A stretch of 64,000 nt of DNA from Patiria miniata (GCF_015706575.1 NW_024037048.1:11425512-11489511); one strand, 5' to 3'; numbered from the stretch's first letter, positions 10,536 to 22,825 are shown. Program-made: numbers and translations. The notes: generated from the letters alone by a model not told the origin.

Positions 10536-12570
10536 ATATTAAATTACCAGCGATTTAAGGTCAAAACTTTACAAATAATTTCATCTTTACCTGTTAAACT
10601 GATTAAAGTGCCTTGTTCATTTTGCATTTAGTGATTGCAATCACCTCACTAGTTTTCCTGTCGTTTCTAGTATTGCATTAGCCTAGAGCAATACTGTATT
10701 GTGCCAATGCAGAAACAAACAAAGCAGATAAACGTGTATTTGCATTGGCAGAAAATTACTGCTAAAGATTAATATACCGTACAGTCTAGCCAGGAGCCCT
10801 TCTTTCGTTAGCACAGAGCACAATTATATTATGCCATGCAAAGAAAAAGGGACAAAAAGAAATACATGTATTTTTAGACGATCAACATAAGTTGTATTAA
10901 CTCAAAGGACGTTAGAGGCTACGTCAAACCCCACCTGGTAGTCTACCGATACTGTCCTATTTTTGAGTAGCCATATGGTTTAATAATGCGAGAAACGCGC
11001 TTCAAAAACCTACAGCAGATCTTCCTTGAGAAGTTATTTTTTTCACATCTTTATACATTTATATGATAGTTGAACAGGGGATGCCGTCCAATTCAAAATA
11101 ACTAGCTGTTACAGACGATTTGTATATCCAGACTCAATATAATTGATAACAGCAAGATAACATATTTCACTCAACAATTACGAATATAAAAAGGAAGGTA
11201 CAGGTACGACACAACTATTGGTACCAAGATGAAAATATTAACATAAAAACAGTTGCATCACTGGGACGAGTAAATACCGTTTTAAAAGATTATTAATTGA
11301 CGTTGACATCTTCAAAACCAAATAGACAGACTATTTAGACAAGAGAATTCTGAAAGACAATAAGAGAGACGAGACGACACGAAACAAGACGAGACCATAC
11401 AGAACCAGACCAGAATAGACCAGATCAGAATAGACGAGAAAAAAAAAACAAGACATGACGAAACGAACTTAAAGGGAAAAAAAATGCGCATTTTCAAAGA
11501 AACCACGAAATAACCTCTGGTCAGATCACGTCATGATTCCAAAAGATTACACAGTCATGTATGGTTGTACGAAGATTATCTAGGGTCAATTGGGTTAATA
11601 TTGTAAAAAAAAATGTTTTTTTTAATCAAACATTTTCAACTTACTTTGACTTGCTGCATGTTGGCGCCCCTTTGTGTGAGAACGGCATATTTGTTTATGT
11701 GTATGTATTTTTACCTAAAATCGCTTGTAATTAGATACCCAATGACTTCTTGACTACATCACATGTTGATCAACATCTTCAGACAATGATTCATGTTTGT
11801 ACGAGGTTTTATTAACATCCCGCAGACCGTTTGAAAGAACTTTCGGTTTATTCTGGTTTGAGGCTCATGTCCATCTTTTGAATTCACCTAACTTTGACCC
11901 TCTGGTAGCCCCAGAATTAAAGTAATAGCCATTTCTGTACACTTTGGTAAAGACATTACCAAAGGTAAAAATAGTGTGACGTCATCATTAAATTATTATA
12001 TTAAATTACCAGCGATTTAAGGTCAAAACTTTACAAATAATTTCATCTTTACCTGTTGAACTGATTAAAGTACCCTGTGCATTTCCCCATTAGTGATTGC
12101 GAACACCTCACTAGCTTTCCTGTCGTTTCTAGTATATTGCCTAAAGTGTAGCCAAGACCTTTTTTTTTTCATTAGCCTAGGGCAAAACTGTATTGTGCCA
12201 ATGCAAAAACAAACAAAGCAGATAAACGTGTATTTGCATGGGCAGAAAATTAAAGCTAAAGATTAATATACCGTACAGTCTAGCCAGGAGACCTTCTTTC
12301 GTTAGCTCAGAGCACAATTTTATTATGCTCATGCAAATACAAAGGAAAAGAAAGAAATACATGTATTTTTAGCAATAAACATGTGTTGTATACCGTCATT
12401 CCCAGGACGTTAGAGGCTCTGTCGAACCCCACCTGGTAGTCTACCGATACTGTCCTATTTTTGAGTAGCCATATGGGTAGCGAGAGAAACGCGCCTTAAA
12501 AACCTAGAGCAGGTCTTCCTTGAGTAGTTATTTAATTTTTTTATTTTTTTCACATCTTTAGACATTTATC
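10536..12570 (+). repeat. ~1.35 kb unit copies flanking the YR retrotransposon
   Basis: Resumes mid-unit at 10,536 and runs through a phase-zero marker at 11,916 to 12,570, where the YR retrotransposon begins. A pentamer tract lies at ~11,352-11,470. The 11,916-12,570 portion is closer to 17,390-18,040 than to any other copy: both share 'gcgaacacctcactagctttcc'-type variants. Confidence 0.8.
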
Positions 12571-12686
12571 CCCGCATGATCAAAAAGTTGGACACAAAAC
12601 AGAGGCAGTAAACTCACCATTCTATGTTCATCGTGGCTTGAGCAGCCTTTTATTCTCACAATTAAATTCGGCAAAGTCTAAAGTTT

Positions 12687-13275
12687 CCGGTCGATGCTAA
12701 CTCGCGAAACTGCAATTATCATAAGGTAAACATATATGAACTTAAACATATTTCTATGTGCAATGACTTGTTTCCGGTCGAAGCTAACTCGCGAAACCTT
12801 TCAGCACAATATTTGCAATATTTTGTTTCCGTCCAAAGCTTGAAACATCACGGCATATAATTGCAATATGTAGTTTCCGGTCGATGCTAACTCGCGAAAC
12901 TTTCAGCACAATATTTGCAATATTTTGTTTCCGTCCAAAACTGGAAACATCACGGCATATAATTGCAATATGTTGTTTCCGGTCGATGCTAACTCGCGAA
13001 ACTTTTCAGCATACCATTTGCAATAATTTGTTTCCGGTCGATGCTAACTCGCGAAACTTTTCAGCATAATATTTGCAGCATATTTTGTTTCCGTCCAAAA
13101 CTGGAAACATAACGGCATATAATTGCAATATGTTGTTTCCGGTCGATGCTAACTCGCGAAACTTTTCAGCATACCATTTGCAATAATTTGTTTCCGGTCG
13201 ATGCTAACTCGCGAAACTTTTCAGCATAATATTTGCAGCATATTTTGTTTCCGGCCGAAGCTGGCTCGCGAAACA
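12687..13275. repeat. Two-monomer minisatellite in YR element
   Basis: Eleven or so units of two kinds: type A (~55 bp) containing GGTCGATGCTAACTCGCG, and type B (~48 bp) containing GTTTCCGTCCAAAACTGGAA. Both cores start GTTTC and end GAAAC. The sequence between cores is itself repeated (TTTTCAGCATAATATTTGCA). It lies at the 3' side of the retrotransposon, where Ngaro/DIRS elements keep their terminal repeats. Confidence 0.85.
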
Positions 13276-13529
13276 GCTCAATTCATTGACAAAACTTCAG
13301 TGCAAGTACATATCATATTATTGTTAAACAAGACTGTTCTCGTTTAATGCAATTAGCAATATTAATCAAGTCGCATTCCTTGTACAAATTGTAATTGACC
13401 CCCTTCATAAGTTTGCCGCTCAAAATGTGTACAGTAACCACCACCGGATTTAGGAATTGTTTATCCCATCCATGCCCTGCAGCAAATGAAGTATTGATTT
13501 TATGGTAAGCACCTGAGGCCTATTGGGGG

Positions 13530-14190
13530 TCTTGGAATGCAATTCCCGCCAAACGGACATGTTGGGACTTCCAACATGACCGCCGCCAAAGAGCCTCAGT
13601 TAGAATCGGTAAATAATACTTTAACAATAACCAAAAAGGGAATTATAAAAATTGGCAATAAGGAATGCGTATCCCTCATCTGTCAAGTGGACTCCATCGG
13701 CAACAAACAACTCAGAACGGGACCACTGTATTTCAGGATGCCAAATGACCCCTCCGGGAGTGTTCCGGAAAAGGGCATAGATACCGCGATTGATGGACCG
13801 CCGGGACCTCTCAACGGCGCTCTGTTTCAAGGCAGTGGGGTAAACTAATCGTGGCAGGAGCTCTGAGAAGAAAAACACCGCATGGGGAACATCTCGCGGA
13901 CGGCAACAAGGCAATGACGGGCCATAAAAGTCAGCAACTGCTTGTGAACAAGGCCGAGGTCATTTGACCCAACGTGTAAGATGATGAAGTCCGGCATCTG
14001 TGTGGCGTTGTGCCACGCCTCAGTTATTAGTTCATTGAATTGGCGAAACTGCAATCCCCGTCGACCCATCCAGTGGATGTGGGCCAGCTATTTGATCTCA
14101 TCCCCCAGGGAGAAACGTTCGCCACACGAGATGCCCTGGTCACAAACGAATCCCCGACAATCCTGACTGTTGGCTTGCCCGGGTTATCTC
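13530..14190 (-). pseudogene. SGNH/GDSL-type hydrolase domain, broken
   Basis: Not annotated as a host gene because it lies inside the retrotransposon. Reading on the minus strand, the family blocks appear in order: VRIVGDSFV (block I, serine nucleophile in GDS) near 14,165; LHVGSNDLG (block III, GSND oxyanion residues) near 13,960; and VADGVHLTDEGY (block V, catalytic Asp and His) near 13,680. WHNATQMPDFIIL precedes block III. At least two frame changes (near 14,070 and 13,890) split it. SGNH esterases deacylate small substrates; esterase-like domains are known in some CR1 LINEs and, as I recall, in Ngaro-type YR elements. Here it lies downstream of the recombinase remnant. Confidence 0.8.
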
Positions 14191-14288
14191 ATGTAGGTTA
14201 GAAAACAAAAAACAAAACAAAAAATGTAATGTACCAAATTGATTAAATCTGCTGCACATGACATTAATTAAACCAATTTGGTGGGATC
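14191..14288. other. Junction replacing recombinase catalytic domain
   Basis: About 100 AT-rich bases between the hydrolase start and the last recognisable recombinase residues (SGLPP). A full YR catalytic domain needs several hundred bases, so it has been deleted here or lies elsewhere. Confidence 0.5.
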
Positions 14289-14504
14289 CTAATATAACGG
14301 CGGTAAGCCAGAAACAGACAAAAATGCAATGAACTGCACCAATTGTTGTAAAGACGGACATCGCTCGGAATCAAAATTGTGACGATCGCTAAACCATCGA
14401 AAAAGACTCCAAGCTCGCTTAAATAATGAATGCGTACGGGGTGCAAGTGCAAGTGAGTCTTGCAAAAGACCTTGAACTTCTAACTGTAAGTGTAACTGCT
14501 CCAC
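14289..14504 (-). pseudogene. Tyrosine recombinase N-terminal (SAM-like) domain fragment
   Basis: About 70 residues reading LLQDSLALAPRTHSLFKRAW, then LFRWFSDRHNF and LVQFIAFLSVSGLPP. This is the core-binding helix pattern common at the start of YR integrases of DIRS/Ngaro elements (aminoacyl stretch, xRTxxxYxxAW, FixxLsxxGLxp). It follows the RNase H module with a short overlap in another frame. The catalytic Arg, His-x-x-Arg and Tyr motifs are missing downstream, so the fragment is inactive. Confidence 0.7.
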
Positions 14505-15154
14505 AGGTTGGCAGGCAAGGGAGTCATATCGCAGTCTGCATTGGGGGCGAGATGACGAAAACGTGTCATCTGGAAACGGGATAGAGCGTCAGCAACGCCA
14601 TTAGCAAGGCTTGGCACATGGTGAGATTTGAACTGAACATTACATGTCAAACACTGAACCACCAATGTACGCAACAGTTGCATAATTAACGGGCACTTAG
14701 ACGTTTGTCTATTGATGATACCAACTACAGCCTGGTTATCACATCAAAAAATCACTCGCTCGATGCGCAAATGCTCACCCCACAACAGTAATGCAAGAGT
14801 GATGGGAAACACTGACTCGAGAAATGCTTTCGAAAAACGTCTCGATTCGATAAACTCGGGCCATTTACCATGAGTCCAACTCCCATCCAAAAAAGCCCCA
14901 AACCCAATCACTGCAGACGCATCGGTGTACAGGTGTAAATGGTCGTAAATGAGTCAAATTCACGCTGGAAAGAAAACCGTGCCATTAAAATGCAGCAAAA
15001 ACTGCTGCCAAACCTGCAAATCAGCCCGAGCACCATGCGAAATACGAATTTTATGATGAGGCTTGGCTACACCCTTAGTTAAATCATGTAACCGGCGAAG
15101 AAAAGCCCTACCCGGCAATACAGCCCTACAAAGGAAATTCAAACTGCCCAGCAA
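14480..15154 (-). pseudogene. RNase H domain and RT connection, broken
   Basis: From 14,945 downward on the minus strand: HLYTDASAVIGFGAFLDG (catalytic Asp), ESVFPITLALLLWGEHL (catalytic Glu region), CDNQAVVGIINRQTSKCP (catalytic Asp) and SLANGVADALSRFQ (final Asp). One TGA near 14,745 interrupts the frame just before CDNQ. The part at 14,960-15,154 (GSLNFLCRAVLPGRAFLRRL) is the RT thumb/connection. The module degrades RNA in RNA-DNA hybrids in the parental element. Confidence 0.82.
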
Positions 15155-16341
15155 TGATTGGATATCATGTAGGGTACGTTTTTTCTTGCTTGGCGAACTG
15201 CAAAGCTTGTGGTTGATTGCAACCAGTTTGTCAGGTGGAATTCATGCCTGTTGGGCTAGTGTATCAATTTCGAGCCCCAGAAACGTTAGGCAAGTGGTGG
15301 GACCCTCAGTTTTATCATCTGCTAACGGGACCCCAAACTGATCACAAATTACTTGAAAAGCCTTGAGGGAACGTGCGCACTCGGGAGATGTGCTTGGTCC
15401 CATAAACAAGAAATCATCAAGAAAATGCAGAAAACGTGGCAATTGAGCTACCTTACGAGTACAATATTCAAGGAACGTACTAAAACGCCCGAAGGTAACA
15501 CATGATATAGAACAACCCATAGGCATACACTTATCATAAAAGATCATGCCGTCGTGAGAAAAACCTAACTACCAAAATCGTCAGGGTGAATGGGGAGCAA
15601 ACGAAATGCAGATTTTAAATCCGATTTGGCCAGAAGCTAGGCACCCTGATCAAAGTTAGATAGCATGATTATGGCGTCATCAAAAGTTGTGTCAATAAAG
15701 TCATTTACTGAATTTCCAACTGGAGAAGACAGATTATGAATTAATCGAAACTCCACAGGAGTCTGTTTTGGAACAAGACTTACGGGTGAACAACGTAATT
15801 GAGGAAAAGGCTCAGACTCAAACGGGCCAGCCACACGACCCAGTTCAACTTCGCGATCAATTTTAGATTGAAATATTGTGGGTTTTTTGCGAGCTGACAA
15901 TGAATAACGAGCAGAGAAGCTTGCCCTAGGCCCTGAATAGCCAAGCCTAAAACCCTGTGAGAAACCGTCAGCCAACAAAGCTGCATCTTGCCGATTCGTG
16001 AAGGTGCGTAAAAATGGCAGCATCTTACTTAGCTTTACTGGGGTTTGCGCCAGCTGCCGCGGGGCGTGCTGTGGCGCGAATTGCTTGGTTTCCCCTACAA
16101 CGAATTGCTGGGTGGCCGCCCGCCTGGCAGGCGGAGCAACGGTGTGCGAAACGGCAAGTGGCACGGACACAGTATCCCCTGTTAAAATCATTGCATGTGA
16201 GTTTACTGGTGGGAAGGGAGGTTGCACGTCTTGTGCCGAAACCAAACCCGAGACCGGTACGGTCACGTTGCTGGAAGGGACGAAAATTATGCGGCTGACT
16301 AACAGCCGGCGCACCGAGAAAAGCAAGCCACAGTTCAGCAT
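15155..16341 (-). pseudogene. Reverse transcriptase of YR retrotransposon, broken
   Basis: The 234-codon frame at 15,637-16,341 ends in the fingers: ADGFSQGFRLGYSG, REVELGRVAGPFESEP, VEFRLIHNLSSPVGNSVNDF. A TAG stop near 15,636 then interrupts. Motif A follows in the same frame (KSDLKSAFRLLPIHPDDF, 15,640-15,570). After another frame change come GMIFYDKCMPMGCS and the catalytic FLDDFLFMG (15,547-15,242). The latter replaces the usual YxDD with a DD preceded by Leu, as is common in DIRS-group RTs. The first part of the frame overlaps the end of Gag in a different frame, suggesting frameshift expression in the ancestor. Confidence 0.85.
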
Positions 16342-17087
16342 CTATGCTGGCCCAGGAACGAGATGGCAAACGCGCTTGCCGCAATCAAAACTGCACATCA
16401 TAATCCCGCCAGCCATAGCCAGCATGTCGGAAAGCAGCAGAACGGATGGTATCCGCATAAATTAGCAAATGGCGGGCATGCGTAGGGTGTCGCACAAAAT
16501 AACGATGCAAAAACTAGAAAGGCAGATGTCCACTGTTCGATTGACAAAATTCTAGGAGCCTGCTTATGAGGACGAATCATCCAAAGAATTATCAGCACCC
16601 GAACCACGGTGGGACTTCAAAAGTGCGCCAAACTCCACAAACTCCCCTTTCCAAAATTTTTCCTGCAAATTTTGTGGCACTCTAGACCCAAGATCATCAC
16701 ACACACTAGTTAAAGTGACATCATTAGCAAAAGAGGACGATGCAATTGAAGAAGTGATCGGGGCCGAACTTACAGACAGGGATGGAAATGGGGAAGATAT
16801 GGTCACAATGGACTTACCCAACTCCGCATTAGACGAGCTTCCTCCGGGCCGACTGACTGATGGAGCGGCAACCAACTCACCTCGTTGATACTCCCCTGAC
16901 CGCCTATAGCCAAGGGAACCGCGGTGCCAGCCGGGGCTGCCGCGTCCATCTCGCCCGAACTCGCAGTCGCACTTCCACCGGCGACCGGCAGTGTTGGTTG
17001 GGAGGACGATCGGGGCCGTCCCCGAGACCGTTTCGCTCCATCCGCCGGCCCAGATACAGCTTGTTGCTTGGACTTAGTGCGAGGCAT
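16025..17087 (-). pseudogene. Gag-like protein with CCCH and CCHC zinc motifs, broken
   Basis: The start at 17,087 (MPRTKSKQQ) opens a basic, low-complexity N-terminus with an AT-hook-like KRSRGRPRS. A shifted frame (16,564-16,875) is serine-rich and ends in FWKGEFVEFGALL. The C-terminal frame (16,025-16,384) carries CNDFNRGYCVRATCRFAH (Cys-Cys-Cys-His) directly followed by CSACQAGGHPAIRC, a CX2CX4HX4C zinc knuckle. These bind nucleic acid in Gag proteins. Three frames are needed to read the whole, so it is a dead copy. Confidence 0.78.
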
Positions 17088-17389
17088 AATTAAAAATCAC
17101 GAACGCAGAACTAAGCTCATGAAAGCCGGAAAATAAATTTTAGAAAATCTATGCTAACGAAATAAAATGGGTATAACTTCACCCTTTGGCTGCTCAAGCA
17201 ATCATGAACTTTGCTCGTAAAACCAGGGTATATATAGTCAACCCGCCCTTCAGTTTGACAAGCCAAGGTAATAAAACATTTTGTCTAGCGGTCAAACCTG
17301 GAGGGCCACCTTTTGACCCCTACTTGACCAGCCTCAGTGTCCAGCTGGAATAAATTATTTGAAGCCAAAGTTATGGCCTCAAATCGATT

Positions 17390-18736
17390 ATTAAAGTAAT
17401 AGCCATTTCTGTACACGACAAAGACATTACCAAAGGTAAAAATAGTGTGACGTCATCATTAAATTATTATATTAAATTACCAGCGATTTAAGGTCAAAAC
17501 TTTACAAATAATTTCATCTTTACCTGTTGAACTGATTAAAGTACCATGTGCATTTCCCCATAAGTGATTGCGAACACCTCACTAGCTTTCCTGTCGTTTC
17601 TAGTATATTGCCTAAAGTGTAGCCAAGACCTATTTTTTTTCATTAGCCTAGAGCAAAACTGTAAAAACAAACAAAGCAGATAAACGTGTATTTGCATGGG
17701 CAGAAAATTAATGCTAAAGATTAATATACCGTACAGTCTAGCCAGGAGCCCTTCTTTCGTTAGCTCAGAGCACAATTTTATTATGCTCATGCAAATACAA
17801 AGGAAAAGAAAGAAATACATGTATTTTTAGCAATAAACATGTGTTGTATACCGTCATTCCCAGGACGTTAGAGGCTCCGTCAAACCCCACCTGGTAGTCT
17901 ACCGATACTGTCCTATTTTTGAGTAGCCATATGGGTAGCGAGAGAAACGCGCTTCAAAAACCTAGAGCAGGTCTTCCTTGAGTAGTTATTTTATTTTTTA
18001 TTTTTTTCACATCTTTAGACATTTATATGATAGTTGAACAGGGGATGCCGTCCAACTACAAAATAACAAACTGTTACAGACGATTTGTATATCCAGACTG
18101 CCTATAATCGACAACAGCAGGATAACACATTTCACTCAACAAATAACAATATTAAAAAAGGAAGGTACAGGTACGACACAACTATTGGTACCAAGATGAA
18201 AATGTTAACATAAGAACAGTTCCATCACTCGGACAAGTAAATACAGTTTTACAAGATTACGAGACGTGACGAAACGAACTTGATGAAAAACAAAAAATGA
18301 GTAATTTCAAAATAACCACAAACTAATCTCTGGTCCGATGACGACATGATTCCGAAAGATTCCGAAAGATTACACAGTCATGTATGGTTGTACGAAGATT
18401 ATGTAGGGTCAATTAAGTTAATATTGTAAGAAATGTTTTTTTTTAAATAAACATTTTCAACTTACTTTGACTTGCCGCATGTTGGCGCCCCTTGGTGTGA
18501 GAACGGTATATTTATTATGTGTATGTATTTTTACCTCAAATCGCTTGTAATAAGATACCTGAATGACATCATGACTACATCACATGTTGTTTTACATCTT
18601 CGGACCAGGATTCGTGTTGGTTCGAGGTTTTATTATCATCCCGCAGACCGTTTGAAAGAACTTTCGGTTTATTCTGGTTTGAGGCTCATGTCCATCTTTT
18701 GAATTCACCTAACTTGGACCCTCTGGTAGCCCCAGA
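17390..18736 (+). repeat. ~1.35 kb tandem unit 1 (right of YR element)
   Basis: Phase zero is set at ATTAAAGTAATAGCC (17,390). Landmarks in order: GTGTGACGTCATCATTAAATT, a 'ttagcc...gccaatgcaaa' block and its internal near-duplicate ~115 bases later (TTAGCTCAGAGCACAATTTT), 'cacatctttagacattta', ACGAGACGTGACGAAACGAA (a collapsed pentamer tract), 'gatgacg(a/t)catgattccgaaag', and GCATGTTGGCGCCCC. Length 1,347. It carries conserved short open frames on both strands that are not supported as genes. Confidence 0.9.
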
Positions 18737-20092
18737 ATTAAAGTAATAACCATTTCTGTACACGACAAAGACATTACCAAAGGTAAAAATAGTGTGACGT
18801 CATCATTAAATTATTATATTAAATTACCAGCGATTTAAGGTCAAAACTTTACAAATAATTTCATCTTTACATGTTTAACTGATTAAAGTGCCTTGTTTAT
18901 TTCACCTTTAGTGATTGCAATCACCTCACTAGTTTTCCTGTCGTTTCTAGTATATTGCATAGAGTGTAGCCAAGACCTATTTTTTTTCATTAGCCTAGAG
19001 CAAAACTGTATTGTGCCAATGCAAAAACAAACAAAGCAGATAAACGTGTATTTTCATTGGCAGAAAATTGATGCTAAAGATTAATATACCGTACAGTCTA
19101 GCCAGGAGCCCTTCTTTCGTTAGCTCAGAGCACAATTTTATTATGCTCATGCAAAAACAAAGGAAAAGAAAGAAATACATGTATTTTTAGACGAGAAACA
19201 TATGTTGTATAATTTCCCAGGACGTTAGAGGCTCCGTCAAACCCCACCTGGTAGTCTACCGATACTGTACTATTTTTGAGTAGCCATATGGGTAGCCAGA
19301 GAAACGCGCTTCAAAAACCTAGAGCAGGCCTTCCTTGAGTACTTATTTTATTTTTTATTTTTTTCACATCTTTATACATTTATATGATAGTTGAACAGGG
19401 GATGCCGTCCAAATACAAAATAACAAACTGTTACAGACGATTTGTATATCCAGACTGCCTATAATCGACAACAGCAGGATAACACATTTCACTCAACAAA
19501 TAACAATATTAAAAAAGGAAGGTACAGGTACGATACAACTATTGGTACCAAGATGAAAATGTTAACATAAAAACAATTTCATCACTCGGACAAGTAAATA
19601 CAGTTTTAAAAGATTATGAGACGTGACGAACGAACTTAAAGAAAAACAAAAAATAAGCATTTTCAAAATAACCACAAACTAATCTCTGGTCCGATGACGT
19701 CATGATTCCGAAAGATTCCGAAAGATTACACAGTCATGTATGGTTGTACGAAGATTATGTAGGGTCAATTAAGTTAATATTGTAAGAAATGTTTTTGTTT
19801 AAATAAACATTTTAAACTTACTTTGACTTGCTGCATGTTGGCGCCCCTTGGTGTTAGAACGGCATATTTATTATGTGTATGTATATTTACCTCAAATCGC
19901 TTGTAATAAGATACCTGAATGACATCATGACTACATCACATGTTGTTTTACATCTTCGGACCAGGACTCGTGTTGGTACGAGGTTTTATTATCATCCCGC
20001 AGACCGTTTGATAGAACTTTCGGTTTATTCTGGTTTGAGGCTCATGTCCATCTTTTGAATTCACCTAACTTTGACCCTCTGGTAGCCCCAAA
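18737..20092 (+). repeat. ~1.35 kb tandem unit 2
   Basis: 1,356 bases with the same landmarks in the same order. It contains a directly repeated CCGAAAGATT pair after the TGACGTCA site, shared by all units of this block. Confidence 0.92.
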
Positions 20093-21448
20093 ATTAAAGT
20101 AACAACCATTTCGTACACGACAAAGACAATACCAAAGGTAAAAATAGTGTGACGTCATCATTAAATTATTATATTAAATTACCAGCGATTGAAGGTCAAA
20201 ACTGTACAAATAATTTCATCTTTACCTGTTTAACTGATTAAAGTACCCTGTGCATTTCCCCATTAGTGATTGCAAACACCTCACTAGTTTTCCTGTCGTT
20301 TCTAGTATATTGCACAGAGTGTAGCCAAGACCTATTTTTTTTATTAGCCTAGAGCAATACTGTATTGTGCCAATGCAGAAACAAACAAAGCAGATAAACG
20401 TGTATTTGCATGGGCAGAAAATTAAAGCTAAAGATTAATATACCGAACAGTCTAGCCAGGAGCCCTTCTTTCGTTAGCTCAGAGCACAATTTTACTACGC
20501 TCATGCAAATACAAAGGAAAAGAAAGAAATACATGTATTTTTAGACAATAAACATATGTTGTATACCGTCATTCCCAGGACGTTAGAGGCTCCGTCAAAC
20601 CCCACCTGGTAGTCTACCGATACTGTCCTATTTTTGAGTAGCCATATGGGTAGCCAGAGAAACGCGCTTCAAAAACCTAGAGCAGGTCTTCCTTGAGTAG
20701 TTATATATTTTTCATTTTTTTTCACATCTTTATACAATTATATGATAGTTGAACAGGGGATGCCGTCCAAATACAAAATAACAAACTGTTACAGACGATT
20801 TGTATATCCAGACTGCCTATAATCGACAACAGCAGGATAACACATTTTACTCAACAAATAACAATATTAAAAAAGGAAGGTACAGGTACGATACAACTAT
20901 TGGTACCAAGATGAAAATGTTAACATAAAAACAGTTCCACTCGGACAAGTAAATACAGTTTTAAAAGATTACGAGACGTGACGAAACGAACTTAAAGAAA
21001 AACAAAAAATGAGCATTTTCAAAATAACCACAAACTAATCTCTGGTCCGATGACGTCATGATTCCGAAAGATTCCGAAAGATTACACAGTCATGTATGAT
21101 TGTACGAAGATTATGTAGGGTCAATTAAGTTAATATTGTAAGAAATGGTTGTTTTTAAATAAACATTTTAAACTTACTTTGACTTGCCGCATGTTGTCGC
21201 CCCTTGGTGTTAGAACGGTATATTTATTATGTGTATGTATATTTACCTCAAATCGCTTGTAAAAAGATGCCTGAATGACATCATGACTACATCACATGGT
21301 GTTTTACATCTTCGGACCAGGATTCGTGTTGGTACGAGGATTTATTAACATCCCGCAGACCGTTTGAAAGAACTTTCGGTTTATTCTGGTTTGAGGCTCA
21401 TGTCCATCTTTTGAATTCACCTAACTTGGACCCTCTGGTAGCCCCAGA
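20093..21448 (+). repeat. ~1.35 kb tandem unit 3
   Basis: 1,356 bases. Shares the 'ataccgtcattcccagg' variant with the copies flanking the YR element. Otherwise closest to its neighbours. Confidence 0.92.
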
Positions 21449-22825
21449 ATTAAAGTAATAGCCATTTCTGTACACGACAAAGACATTACCAAAGGTAAAA
21501 ATAGTGTGACGTCATCATTAAATTATTATATTAAATTACCAGCGATTTAAGGTCAAAACTTTACAAATAATTTCATCTTTACCTGTTTAAACTGATTAAA
21601 AGTGCCTTGTTTATTTCGCCTTTAGTGATTGCAATCACCTCACTAGTTTTCCTTTCGTTTCTAGTATATTGCATAGAGTGTAGCCAAGACCTATTTTTTT
21701 TTCATTAGCCTAGAGCAAAACTGTATTGTGCCAATGCAAAAAACAAACAAAGCAGATAAACGTGTATTTGCATTGGCAGAAAATTAATGCTAAAGATTAA
21801 TATACCGTACAGTCTAGCCAGGAGCCCTTCTTTCGTTAGCTCAGAACACAATTTTATTATGCTCATGCAAAGACAAAGAGAAAAAAAAGAAATACATGTA
21901 TTTTTAGACGACAAACATATGTTGTATAAACTCCAAGGACTTTAGAGGCTCTGCCAAACTCGTGGTAGTCTGCCGATACTCTCCTATTTTTGAGTAGCGA
22001 AACGGGTAGCGCCAGAAACGATCTTCAAAAACCAAAAAGCAGGTCTTCCTTGAACAGTTTTTTTTTGTATTCATTTATCTATTTATTAATTTATTTTACA
22101 TCTTTAGACATTTTTATGATAGCTGAACAGGGGCTGCCGTCCAAATACAAAATAACAAGCTGTTACAGACGATTTGTATATCCAGACTGCCTATAATCGA
22201 AAACAGCAGGATAACACATTTCACTCAACAAATAACAATATTAAAAAAGAAAGGTACAGGTACGATACAACTATTGGTACCAAGATGAAAATGTTAACAT
22301 AAAAACAGTTGCATCACTCGGACAAGAAAATACAGTTTTACAAGATTACGAGACGTGACGAAACGAACTTAAAGAAAAACAAAAAATGAGCATTTTCAAA
22401 GTAACCACAAAATAATCTCTGGTCCGATGACGTCATGATTCCGAAAGATTTCGAAAGATTACACAGTCATGTATGGTTGTAAGAAGATTATGTAGGGTCA
22501 ATTAAGTTAATATTGTAAGAAATGTTTTTTTTTCAATAAACATTTTCAACTTACTTTGACTTGCCGCATGTTAGCGCCCCTTGGTGTGAGAACGGCATAT
22601 TTATTATGTGTATGTATTTTTACCACAAATCGCTTGTAATAAGATACCCGAATGACATCATGACTACATCACATGTTGTTTTACATCTTCGGACCAGGAT
22701 TCGTGTTGGTACGAGGTTTTATTATCATCCCGCAGACCGTTTGAAAGAATTTTCGGTTTATTCTGGTTTGAGGCTCATGTCCATCTTTTGAATTCACCTA
22801 ACTTGGACCCTCTGGTAGCCCCAGA
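21449..22825 (+). repeat. ~1.35 kb tandem unit 4
   Basis: 1,377 bases. It has the 'ctccaaggactttagaggctctgcc' variant also seen in the diverged copy near 8,505, and an extended T-rich patch near 22,060. Confidence 0.92.

Larger units (their letters stand above)
12571..17389 (-). mobile_element. Degenerate tyrosine-recombinase retrotransposon (DIRS/Ngaro-like)
   Basis: A ~4.8 kb insert in the tandem array. On the minus strand, in order: Gag with CCCH and CCHC zinc motifs (17,087-16,025), reverse transcriptase (16,060-15,155), RNase H (14,945-14,480), the N-terminal part of a tyrosine recombinase (14,504-14,289), then an SGNH-hydrolase domain (14,190-13,530), then a minisatellite (13,275-12,687). 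This domain order, RNase H last before a recombinase and no aspartic protease or DDE integrase, is that of YR retrotransposons. Stops and frameshifts break every module. GCTTGAGCAGCC at 12,635-12,646 recurs inverted at ~17,189-17,200, a possible trace of terminal inverted repeats. The recombinase catalytic region (R...HxxR...Y) was not found. Confidence 0.85.

Noticed and set aside
12687..13275. Regularly spaced ~28 bp repeats starting GTTTC and ending GAAAC look like a CRISPR array.
   Set aside because: The spacers are themselves repeats of one another, two monomer types alternate, no cas gene is present, and the context is a eukaryotic retrotransposon.
18472..22791. A 76-codon plus-strand frame and a 61-codon minus-strand frame repeated in every ~1.35 kb unit.
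   Set aside because: Units are nearly identical DNA, so frames persist without selection; edge copies break them, and no domain is recognised.
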